Source of the DNA: Acidobacteriota bacterium
GTDB taxonomy: Bacteria > Acidobacteriota > Holophagae > Thermotomaculales > Thermotomaculaceae
Direction: 5' to 3'
NCBI GenBank assembly: GCA_027067895.1
Contig: JAMOUY010000253.1
Coordinates: 1 to 7,871 of the forward strand
Length of the DNA stretch: 7,871 nt
A model generated the notes under the pieces. The model was not told the DNA's origin, did not search any database, and saw only the letters and a program-made list of their open reading frames with translations. Both the position numbers and the translations under genes were made by a program. Shown one piece after another: positions 1 to 6,301 of this stretch. The stretch's first letter is position 1. Every line of letters starts with the position of its first letter.

Positions 1-1
1 C

Positions 2-1399
2 GGAATAGGTGCTAAAAAGGGAAACCATTTCAGGCTTTTTAAAGACATAGGGCTTGTCCATCAAATCTTTGACGAAAAAGAGTTAAACAGGCTGGAAGGA
101 AGGCTTGCCGTCGGGCATGTAAGGTATCCCACCATAGGCGGAAACAGCAAGGAAGACGCACAGCCCTTTTATTCAAGGTGGCCGGGAATTATTATGGCGC
201 ACAACGGAAATATTACCAATTTTGAAGAGATTAAGGAGTATCTTCTTTCCCAGTCAATATTTCTTTCAAGCAAATGCGACATTGAGCCTGTATTGTACAT
301 ACTCTCAAACGCAATTATTAAGGACAACGTGAAAAGGGTTTATTCCTTTGAGGACGTTTTAAAAGGCTTAAAAGAAACCTTTAAGATAGTGAAAGGCGCA
401 TATTCGCTTCTTGGAATAATGAGCATTGACGGCAAAGACACAATGTTTGTCGCAAGAGACCCTTACGGAATAAGGCCTGCGGTTTGGGGCAAAAAAGGGG
501 ATTCTTACATGGTTTGCTCGGAAAGCGTTTGCATGGACGTGCTTGATTACGAGTATATGGGAAGCGTTAAGCCCGGGCATGTTATGTTTTTCAGGGAAGG
601 CGAAGAGCCTAGGGAATTTGAAATAGAAAAAAAGGGCGTAGCCCCGTGTATTTTTGAATACATTTACTTTGCAAGGCCTGATTCAAAGATAAACGACCAC
701 TGCGTTTACGAAAAGAGAATGGAGTTGGGAAAACTTCTTGCGGACGAATTTAAAGAGAGAAAAAAGGGGATTGATTTTGACGTTGTAATCCCCATTCCCG
801 ACACTTCAAGGCCTTCTGCAATTACATTTTCCGAAGAGACGGGAAAGCCTATAAGAGAAGGATTTATAAAAAACAGGTATTCGGGAAGGACGTTTATTAT
901 GCCCACACAGGGGGACAGGGCTTCCGCTTTAAGGCTTAAACTAAACCCTATTAAAGCCGAAATAAAAGACAAATCCATCATGCTTATAGACGACAGCATT
1001 GTCAGGGGAAACACCGTTAAAAGAATTGTTGAGGTATTGAAGGGCAAGGGTGCAAAAAGCGTCCACCTTGCAATCTATTCCCCCCCTGTAATAAACCCCT
1101 GCTACTACGGGATTGACATGTCAACCGAAGAGGAATTGATTGCTTACAGAATGCTTAAAGAAATGGGGATAAACTGTGAGCAGGGTATAAATCTTGACAA
1201 GGATTTGCTAACAGAATTTGAAAAAAAACTTGCGGATTACTTTGGCCTTGACTCTTTGACGTACCTTTCAATTGACAGGCTAAACATTCTTTTAAACGGA
1301 AAAAGATGCGCCGCATGTTTTGACGGAAACTATCCCGTTAAAGTTGACGAAAAGTCAAGGCGGTGCATAGTTTTTGATAGACTTTCCAGCAGGGACTAA
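2..1399 (+). CDS. purF: Amidophosphoribosyltransferase, 5'-truncated
   Basis: Catalyses the first committed step of purine synthesis: PRPP plus glutamine gives 5-phosphoribosylamine. The open frame runs in from the window edge, so the N-terminus with the nucleophilic Cys of the Ntn glutaminase domain (probably a few dozen residues) is missing; 465 codons remain. The glutaminase part shows GHVRYPTIGG (116-145) and AHNGNITNF (from 197). The phosphoribosyltransferase part shows IPIPDTSRPSA, KNRYSGRTFIMP and the PRPP-binding loop MLIDDSIVRGNT near 981-1016. Four Cys match the [4Fe-4S] ligands of the Bacillus subtilis-type enzyme: PCIFEYIYF (codon 647), NPCYYGID (1100) and CAAC (1307 and 1316). 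It is therefore probably an iron-sulfur, oxygen-sensitive form. It converges on ade with 86 bases between the stops. The ATG at 194 is internal, inside the AHNGN motif, and not the start. Identification is firm. Confidence 0.97.
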   Translation, partial: GIGAKKGNHFRLFKDIGLVHQIFDEKELNRLEGRLAVGHVRYPTIGGNSKEDAQPFYSRWPGIIMAHNGNITNFEEIKEYLLSQSIFLSSKCDIEPVLYILSNAIIKDNVKRVYSFEDVLKGLKETFKIVKGAYSLLGIMSIDGKDTMFVARDPYGIRPAVWGKKGDSYMVCSESVCMDVLDYEYMGSVKPGHVMFFREGEEPREFEIEKKGVAPCIFEYIYFARPDSKINDHCVYEKRMELGKLLADEFKERKKGIDFDVVIPIPDTSRPSAITFSEETGKPIREGFIKNRYSGRTFIMPTQGDRASALRLKLNPIKAEIKDKSIMLIDDSIVRGNTVKRIVEVLKGKGAKSVHLAIYSPPVINPCYYGIDMSTEEELIAYRMLKEMGINCEQGINLDKDLLTEFEKKLADYFGLDSLTYLSIDRLNILLNGKRCAACFDGNYPVKVDEKSRRCIVFDRLSSRD

Positions 1400-1485
1400 A
1401 AAAGGCAAAGATTATTAATATTCTTTCTTTGAAAGGGTAAAAATTAAAGATTAGGAAATTTTTGATAAAAGTGCAGTATTTCAAT

Positions 1486-3105
1486 TCAACAAAATAAGTC
1501 GGTAAAGCGGAAAATTTCCGCGTCAAACAGCCCTTTATCCGTTATTTTTAGTTTGGGAATAACCGGCAAGGGCATGAAGGAGAGGGTCATAAAGGGCGCG
1601 CTTAATTTTGAGCCCAATTCCTTTGCCATTCTGTCTATCTTTGAGTATTTATGCGCAACCTCGTGGTAAGGCTTGTCAGACATAATTCCGCCTATGGGCA
1701 GGGGGAGTATTTCGTCTTTTTCGTTTGAAATACAGTACAAACCCCCACGATTTTCAATAACTTTATTAACCGCTTCTTTTAAGGAATAGTCGTCGCACCC
1801 TGTTGCAACTATGTTGTGGGAATCGTGTGCAACCGAAGACGCTATTGCGCCTTTTTTAATGCCTAATCCTTTTATCAAACCCAATGCAGGTTTTGTGTTT
1901 TTGTATCTGTTGATTACGGCAATCTTTAAAATATCCTTTTCAATATCCGTAATTACTTCCCCGTTTTTAGTTTTTATTTTTTCAACCAGATAATCGGTCA
2001 ACAAACTTTTGTCCTTTGCGACAATAACTTTTGCATTTTTTCCTTTTGATTCAATTTTAAAGTGTTTTTCCGTTTTTAATTCGCAGGAAAAGTTGTTTGG
2101 AGTGGAGTGTTTTAAAAAGGGAAGAATATCCTTTCCTTTCTCAAAAACTGTTTTTCCTTTTATAACGGTTTGAATGACCGACAGGTTTTCAATACTGTCA
2201 ACCACTATAAAATCAGCAAAATCGCCCTTTCTCAAAATCCCTGTTTCAAGGTTGTAATGGATTATGGGGTTTAAACTTGCCGCTTTTAACACTTTGAAAA
2301 GATTATATGCTTTTTTTATTGCCTTCTTTACCATTGTGTTTATATGTCCCTTTTCAAGGTTGTCGGGATGGATATCGTCCGTGCAAAACATAATCCTGTC
2401 ATGATATTTTTCAATCAGTGGGATTAGTTGATTGAAATTCTTTGCCGCAGACCCTTCTCTGATTAAAATCTTCATTCCGCATGCTATTTTTTCTTCCGCT
2501 TCTGTTAAGGTTGTTGCTTCATGCTCGGTGGTTATTCCCGATTTTGCGTATTTTTGCAAATCTTTTCCGGTTAAACCGGGGCAGTGTCCGTCTATTGAAA
2601 GTTTTAGTTTTTTTGCGCACTCAATCTTTTTCAAAACATCTTCGTCTTCGTAAATTACCCCGGGAAAGTTCATAACCTCAGAAAGATGGGTAAATTTTCC
2701 CGTTTTTAAAAGTCTGCACACTGCTTTGCTGTCAAGAATTGCACTGTTTGTCTCAAAAAAGGTTGCGGGCACGCATGAAGGTACGCCGAACGCAAAATAC
2801 ATCGGGGATTTTTCTGCGCTTTCAAGCATAAAATCTATTCCCTCTTTTCCCAAAACGTTTGCAATCTCGTGGGGGTCGCATACAGCCGCAATTGTTCCGT
2901 GTTGTAGGGCAATTCTTGAAAACTCGTAAGGGGTAAGCATTGAACTTTCTATGTGAACGTGGGAATCAATAAATCCGGGAAGGATAAAATGCTTGCTTTC
3001 GGTTTGGCATTCAATTATTTCTTTTATCTTGCCGTTTTTGACAACAATTTTCCCTTTGAATATTCTTTCGTTGTGTATGTCAACAATGTTGCCTTCGTAA
3101 ATCAT
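1486..3105 (-). CDS. ade: Adenine deaminase
   Basis: Hydrolyses adenine to hypoxanthine and ammonia in purine salvage; a cytoplasmic metal-dependent amidohydrolase of the AdeC family. It has 539 residues, slightly shorter than the roughly 580 usual in Bacillus and E. coli. Motifs in order: GFIDSHVHIESSM (metal ligands H49 and H51), CDPHEIANV (76-84), GHCPG (H174), TTEHEA (H195), FCTDDIHPDN (D243, D244), the C-terminal-domain motif SSVAHDSHNIVATG (423-436) and LPVIPKLKITDKG near 513. All expected ligand positions are present. The ATG is the only start, since an in-frame TGA lies five codons upstream; the Shine-Dalgarno is weak (a GAG about 13 bases upstream). The gene lies 57 bases downstream of the tmRNA gene on the same strand, without an obvious terminator between them, so read-through transcription is possible. 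Confidence 0.97.
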   Translation of the reverse strand: MIYEGNIVDIHNERIFKGKIVVKNGKIKEIIECQTESKHFILPGFIDSHVHIESSMLTPYEFSRIALQHGTIAAVCDPHEIANVLGKEGIDFMLESAEKSPMYFAFGVPSCVPATFFETNSAILDSKAVCRLLKTGKFTHLSEVMNFPGVIYEDEDVLKKIECAKKLKLSIDGHCPGLTGKDLQKYAKSGITTEHEATTLTEAEEKIACGMKILIREGSAAKNFNQLIPLIEKYHDRIMFCTDDIHPDNLEKGHINTMVKKAIKKAYNLFKVLKAASLNPIIHYNLETGILRKGDFADFIVVDSIENLSVIQTVIKGKTVFEKGKDILPFLKHSTPNNFSCELKTEKHFKIESKGKNAKVIVAKDKSLLTDYLVEKIKTKNGEVITDIEKDILKIAVINRYKNTKPALGLIKGLGIKKGAIASSVAHDSHNIVATGCDDYSLKEAVNKVIENRGGLYCISNEKDEILPLPIGGIMSDKPYHEVAHKYSKIDRMAKELGSKLSAPFMTLSFMPLPVIPKLKITDKGLFDAEIFRFTDLFC

Positions 3106-3162
3106 GAAAAAATTATCTCATATTTTTTGTTTTTGGGAAAAAATTGAAAAAAGGGATTTTTT

Positions 3163-3511
3163 TGGTGGAGGCGGGGGGAGTCGAACCCCCGTCCGAACAG
3201 TTTCGGCATCAGGCATCTACATGCTTAGCCCTATCTTTTCTTGTTTCGCGGAATTACGACCCGATAGGGCAGGGTGTAATCCCGCTATCGGCAAAGGTTT
3301 AGGTTTGGCATCCGCCGAAAAATGCCAAACCGAGCCCGCTAACTGACGGATATCCGTTCCCCGCGGGCAAAGGAACGGTATCCGGCTGCGTTAATTAAGC
3401 AGCAAATGCGTAATTGTCTGCATTTACATTTAGCGACCCTGTTTAACGAGGCGGGACACCTCGGCATGCAGCCTGAGCCTCAACGCTGCCCGTCGAACCC
3501 ATTTCGCCCCC
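3163..3511 (-). ncRNA. ssrA: tmRNA (one-piece, CCA encoded)
   Basis: Transfer-messenger RNA, which with SmpB rescues stalled ribosomes and tags the unfinished protein for proteolysis. The 5' end (GGGGGCGAAATGGGTTCGAC, from 3511) and 3' end (T arm with GGTTCGACTCC, then CGCCTCC, A and CCA) form a 7-bp acceptor stem with one G-U pair. Strong internal helices support the pseudoknot-rich fold: GCCCTATC/GATAGGGC (3263-3270 with 3228-3235), GGTTTGGCAT/ATGCCAAACC (3322-3331 with 3302-3311) and CCGTTCC/GGAACGG (3372-3378 with 3354-3360). A pseudoknot-1-like stem CGAGG/CCTCG lies upstream of the tag frame. Total length is 349 nt, typical of one-piece tmRNA. The tag frame is described separately. Confidence 0.97.
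3395..3427 (-). other. tmRNA tag reading frame
   Basis: Within the tmRNA, the frame GTA-AAT-GCA-GAC-AAT-TAC-GCA-TTT-GCT-GCT followed by TAA encodes VNADNYAFAA. It ends in the hydrophobic AA expected of a ClpXP degradation tag, and the core NYAFAA is tag-like. A second in-frame stop follows the TAA after one base offset only (TTAATTAA), so termination here is clear. The resume codon is not certain: GTA at 3427 (10-residue tag) and GCA at 3421 (8-residue ADNYAFAA) both have T at -5 and A at -4, as in the E. coli resume context. Confidence 0.8.
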
Positions 3512-3538
3512 GTATTTTTAAAGAACAACTGCCTGTAA

Positions 3539-3586
3539 ATTATAAACCGGCAGATTAAAATATAATGACTAAAAACTTTTTTTCAA
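3539..3586 (-). promoter_or_regulatory. Candidate tmRNA promoter(s)
   Basis: Two overlapping sigma-70-like options lie just upstream of the tmRNA. One is TTGAAA (3586-3581), a 16-base spacer and TATATT (3564-3559). The other is a perfect -10 TATAAT (3544-3539) with only a poor -35 (CATTAT at 3567-3562). Either would give a short leader before the mature 5' end at 3511, to be removed by RNase P. Which is used cannot be decided from sequence. Confidence 0.45.
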
Positions 3587-3602
3587 GGGAAGTTTTTAAG
3601 AA

Positions 3603-3691
3603 TGGTGCCGGCGCTCGGGGTCGAACCGAGACGGGATTTAACTCCCACTGGATTTTGAGTCCAGCGCGTCTGCCAATTCCGCCACGCCGGC
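3603..3691 (-). tRNA. tRNA-Leu(CAA)
   Basis: Class II tRNA reading UUG codons. The acceptor stem GCCGGCG/CGCCGGC is perfectly paired (5' end at 3691), followed by discriminator A and an encoded CCA (3605-3603). The anticodon stem CTGGA/TCCAG encloses the loop CTCAAAA, giving anticodon CAA at 3657-3655. A long variable arm with a GGGA/TCCC stem, typical of tRNA-Leu, and the T arm CTCGG-TTCGACC-CCGAG are present. Length is 89 nt including CCA. Confidence 0.97.
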
Positions 3692-3701
3692 GTCAGGTAA
3701 A

Positions 3702-3730
3702 ATTATAGAAAAATAATGGAAAAAGTAAAG
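3702..3730 (-). promoter_or_regulatory. Candidate tRNA-Leu promoter
   Basis: On the - strand, TTTACT (3730-3725), a 17-base spacer and a consensus -10 TATAAT (3707-3702) put the predicted transcript start near 3695, only a few bases before the mature tRNA 5' end. Good fit in spacing and -10; the -35 matches 4 of 6 bases. Confidence 0.6.
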
Positions 3731-3818
3731 AGTTTTTTCGCAAAATATTTTATTGGTTAAAAATTTTGTTCATAATTTTTTTCTTTATATTTTTTTTAGA
3801 CAAAAACCCCATAAATAG

Positions 3819-3847
3819 TTGTTAATGTTGCAATTTTGTGTTATATT
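3819..3847 (+). promoter_or_regulatory. Candidate promoter of the DUF4388 operon
   Basis: TTGTTA (3819-3824), a 17-base spacer and TATATT (3842-3847) predict a transcript start near 3854 and a leader of about 26 bases before the ATG at 3880. This arrangement argues against use of the in-frame GTG at 3838, which would lie upstream of the transcript start. The region is very AT-rich, so chance matches are possible. Confidence 0.5.
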
Positions 3848-3867
3848 TTGTTCAGAATAAATGTTTT

Positions 3868-3872
3868 GAGGA
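3868..3872 (+). promoter_or_regulatory. Ribosome binding site deciding the start at 3880
   Basis: GAGGA lies 7 bases before ATG 3880. No comparable purine run precedes the alternative in-frame GTG at 3838, and protein similarity to the DUF4388 N-terminus begins at the ATG. Confidence 0.75.
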
Positions 3873-3879
3873 AACGGAT

Positions 3880-4743
3880 ATGGCATTAAAAGGTCAAATC
3901 GGAAACGTGGGGTTAAGCGATATTGCACAACTGCTCCACTTGAACAAAAAAACCGGAATGCTTAAAGTTGATTCCAAAGAGGTATCGGGAGTGATTTATT
4001 TTAATAGCGGAAGTGTTGTTGATGCGGAAACCAAAGATAATACCGGGGAAATTGCCGCTTACGAATTGTTTCAAGTTCAAAGCGGTACATTTGAGTTTAT
4101 GCCGACACCACCTCATAAGAGGATAACGATAAAACAAACTCTCCACGACCTTGTTCTTGAATCTGCAAGGCAGAAAGATACTATTAAAAGGTTGAGGGAG
4201 GTAATTCCCGATAACGATATGGTTTTCCGTGCCGTGGTTGACCCGCGGCTTGATAGTTTGCAGGGTAATTTGACAAGAGATGAGGTTGTTTTGCTTAATC
4301 TTCTTGACGGTACAAGAGATGTTAACGATTTGGTGGAAGATTCCGGATTATCGGAATTTAAAGTTTTAACACTTTTGGTTGATTTGTATGACAAAAAGTA
4401 TATTGAAAGTTTTGAGATTTTGAAAATACTTGAATATGAGCCTATAACCGGTTTATTTGTTTCTGACGACACCGCTTATGTTGATACCATTGTCTATAAA
4501 GACTGGAAAGATAAACTCATAAATGAAAGTAGAATGAGGGTGGTAAAAATTAAAACTCAAAGCAAAAGGTTTATTGTGCTGAAACTTTCTCACAAAAAAA
4601 AGATAGGAAACAAAATAAAGTTTAATCCCGCTATTGCGCAGAAACTAAAAATCAAAGAAGGGGATAAACTTATTGTTAAACCTATTTCAAGAAATATTCC
4701 AAAAGATGAAAACGAGGAATTGCTGGAAGATTTCTTTGATTAA
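3880..4743 (+). CDS. DUF4388 (PATAN-type) domain protein
   Basis: A 287-residue cytoplasmic protein with no signal peptide or membrane segment. Residues 1-95 show the DUF4388/PATAN pattern: an N-terminal LKGQIGNVGLSDIAQLL helix, KTGMLKV, GVIYFNSGSVVDAE, GEIAAYELFQVQSGTFEF. Related domains are found in bacterial signalling and motility proteins as protein-interaction modules. Residues about 131-176 (LTRDEVVLLNLLDGTRDVNDL, then SEFKVLTLLVDLYDKKYIE) look like a winged-helix fold. Residues about 218-270 end in NPAIAQKLKIKEGDKLIVKP, which resembles the last strand region of AbrB-like or double-psi barrels; that is inference. The tail (275-287) is acidic. It is the first gene of a tight + strand run, 39 bases before a membrane protein. 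Asp codons are mostly GAT, unlike purF. The domain call is good; the biological role is unknown. Confidence 0.85.
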   Translation: MALKGQIGNVGLSDIAQLLHLNKKTGMLKVDSKEVSGVIYFNSGSVVDAETKDNTGEIAAYELFQVQSGTFEFMPTPPHKRITIKQTLHDLVLESARQKDTIKRLREVIPDNDMVFRAVVDPRLDSLQGNLTRDEVVLLNLLDGTRDVNDLVEDSGLSEFKVLTLLVDLYDKKYIESFEILKILEYEPITGLFVSDDTAYVDTIVYKDWKDKLINESRMRVVKIKTQSKRFIVLKLSHKKKIGNKIKFNPAIAQKLKIKEGDKLIVKPISRNIPKDENEELLEDFFD

Positions 4744-4770
4744 TGAAAAAGATTGTTGAGAATAAAAATA

Positions 4771-4779
4771 AAGGAGGTG
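4771..4779 (+). promoter_or_regulatory. Strong Shine-Dalgarno deciding the start at 4783
   Basis: AAGGAGGTG is a near-perfect ribosome-binding site with its GGAGG core 5 bases before ATG 4783. An in-frame TTG at 4753 would place this site inside the coding region and has no such motif of its own, so the ATG is chosen. Confidence 0.85.
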
Positions 4780-4782
4780 TCT

Positions 4783-5511
4783 ATGGCACATGAACCTTAT
4801 TACGGGCTTTTGGTTAATGCCGCTATAAGTTTTTTTGTGTTTCTTTCAAGTTGGTATCTTGGCGTAAAAGTTATCAAACAGAAAGCTACTGGTAAAGCCA
4901 AGGTTCCTGCCATGGCTTTCTCCGTTGTTTGGCTTGATATAGGTTTAATCTATTTTTCGGTAGGCGTAAGAACAATGTTTGCTTTTTTCGGAATGGACAA
5001 TTTTGACAAACTGTTTTTCTATGTTGATAATTTCTTCGGTGCAATGCTTGCCGCTACCATAATCTTTTTTACCACTTACTTTTTGTTCAGAAATAAAAAA
5101 GTTGCCGACACGCTTGCAATTCTTTGGGTTATTGCAGGTTTTATTTGGTGGATTTTTGACGTAAAGACAGGGGCAAAGAGAATTGGCGTATCCTATTGGC
5201 TTTCAGAGTGGGAAATAGGAAGTGAATTTTTAATGACATTGTTCGGTGCTATTTTCTACATTCCCGGCCTTATTTCTTTGTTTGCATTGCTTTTTACTGC
5301 GCGTAAAGCACCGAAAAGGACAACCAAGTATAAAATTACAATGACCGCTTTGTCTTTGATTCTTGCTGTTACGTTAATGATAATTGACCTTAAAGGGACT
5401 TCTCCCTTTTTGGGTTTTGCCGTAAGGGTATTAATCGCTCTTGTAACAATACTCGGACACTTGGCTTATTTTCCGACTAAGGGCATTAAGCATTGGCTTG
5501 AAAGAGGATAA
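4783..5511 (+). CDS. Unrecognised seven-helix membrane protein
   Basis: I do not recognise a family. The 242-residue protein has seven predicted membrane helices at about 8-29, 43-67, 78-102, 108-126, 148-173, 185-203 and 208-230. Positive charges cluster in the loops after helices 1 (KVIKQKATGKAK), 3 (RNKK) and 5 (ARKAPKRTTKYK) and at the C-terminus (KGIKHW). By the positive-inside rule this gives N-out/C-in topology, as in seven-helix receptor or sensor modules. There is no extra soluble domain. Helix 7 has no Lys, so it is not a retinal-binding rhodopsin. No transporter signature or metal-binding His cluster was seen. Its gene lies between the DUF4388 protein and a helical charged protein with short spacers, so it may anchor or signal to these cytoplasmic partners; that is inference. 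Confidence 0.8.
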   Translation: MAHEPYYGLLVNAAISFFVFLSSWYLGVKVIKQKATGKAKVPAMAFSVVWLDIGLIYFSVGVRTMFAFFGMDNFDKLFFYVDNFFGAMLAATIIFFTTYFLFRNKKVADTLAILWVIAGFIWWIFDVKTGAKRIGVSYWLSEWEIGSEFLMTLFGAIFYIPGLISLFALLFTARKAPKRTTKYKITMTALSLILAVTLMIIDLKGTSPFLGFAVRVLIALVTILGHLAYFPTKGIKHWLERG

Positions 5512-5524
5512 AAACGGAGGTTAA

Positions 5525-6298
5525 ATGGGGCAGGAGAAAAAAAAGTGGAAAACTGACGAGAACAATATTGGTGAAAAATATCCGAAAATGGATGATGTTG
5601 TAAAGGATATTTTAGAGAATGTTAAAAAAGTGGAAGAGGGTGTTTCAAATTTAAGAAATGTCAAAGAATTGAGGGAGCTTGACTATTCTAAAAAACTGCT
5701 TGTTGAATTGCAGGGCAAAACAAAAGTTTTGCGAAATCATTATTTTTCCTTGGGGGAAAGAATCTCCGAAATAGTGGAATCGGAAGAATGGGAATCGCTT
5801 ACCGGTTTGTCGGAAAAATTAAAACTTTTAAATGAGAAAATATCCGCTTTTCTTGAACTTTTTTCGGGAAGAAAAAAAGTTAACGAAGAGTTAATAAAGA
5901 AACTTGATTATCTCATAATGAATGAAGCTATTAAAAACGAAATGGCAAGCCATATTTTTGATATGGTAAACAGGGGAGACTCGAAGGAAAAATTGATGAA
6001 CGCTTCCCTTGAATTTGTTTATTTTCTAAAAGAGATTGAAAGCGATGAAACACTAAAAGAGTTGAAGCATTTAAAGAACTTTGTTCTCACTGCCGAAAAA
6101 GAAGAAATAAATATTCATCATTTTTTAATCAAGCTTGAAGAAAAGTTGGCGTATTTTTCAAAAACAGTGGATGAGCCTATGACAAAAATACTTTCTTTGA
6201 GGGAATTTGCCGACGAAATTAAGAAGGATATTGACAGACTTCTTTCTCACATTGAAGAAAAAAGTCAAAGTTTGAATAGGGAAACCGAGGATAAATAA
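5525..6298 (+). CDS. Unrecognised helical, charged protein
   Basis: I do not recognise a family. The 257-residue protein is soluble, highly charged (Lys/Glu rich) and almost lacks Pro, Gly and Cys. Hydrophobic residues recur with heptad-like spacing, for example 22-45 (MDDVVKDILENVKKVEEGVS), 76-116 and 216-250, which suggests long amphipathic helices or a coiled-coil or helical bundle. There is no signal peptide or membrane segment, so it is probably cytoplasmic. The start ATG has a good GGAGG (5516-5520) four bases upstream. It lies 13 bases after the membrane-protein gene and 3 bases before the DnaC-like gene, which implies co-translation with both. A structural or scaffold role is possible but not shown. 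Confidence 0.8.
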   Translation: MGQEKKKWKTDENNIGEKYPKMDDVVKDILENVKKVEEGVSNLRNVKELRELDYSKKLLVELQGKTKVLRNHYFSLGERISEIVESEEWESLTGLSEKLKLLNEKISAFLELFSGRKKVNEELIKKLDYLIMNEAIKNEMASHIFDMVNRGDSKEKLMNASLEFVYFLKEIESDETLKELKHLKNFVLTAEKEEINIHHFLIKLEEKLAYFSKTVDEPMTKILSLREFADEIKKDIDRLLSHIEEKSQSLNRETEDK

Positions 6299-6301
6299 AT
6301 A

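Noticed and set aside
368..1047. - strand open frames inside purF
   Set aside because: Antisense of conserved purF motifs; no ribosome-binding site or plausible protein.
1400..1485. Possible bidirectional terminator between purF and ade (CTTTC-TTT-GAAAG at 1423-1435)
   Set aside because: A 5-bp stem with no adjacent T run on either strand does not support an intrinsic terminator.
1811..2929. Several + strand open frames inside ade
   Set aside because: They are antisense shadows of a well-conserved adenine deaminase frame and their translations have no recognisable features.
3104..3346. Open frame on the + strand across the tmRNA 3' half
   Set aside because: It is the antisense of the tmRNA T arm and pseudoknots; the RNA structure explains the sequence and there is no ribosome-binding site or protein similarity.
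3571..3597. Inverted repeat AAAAACTT/AAGTTTTT just downstream of tRNA-Leu, a possible terminator
   Set aside because: The stem is only 8 bp and AT-only apart from one pair, with an 11-base loop, and it overlaps the candidate tmRNA -35 box. Too weak to call.
4783..5511. Microbial rhodopsin or heliorhodopsin
   Set aside because: Seven helices fit, but the last helix lacks the retinal-binding Lys.
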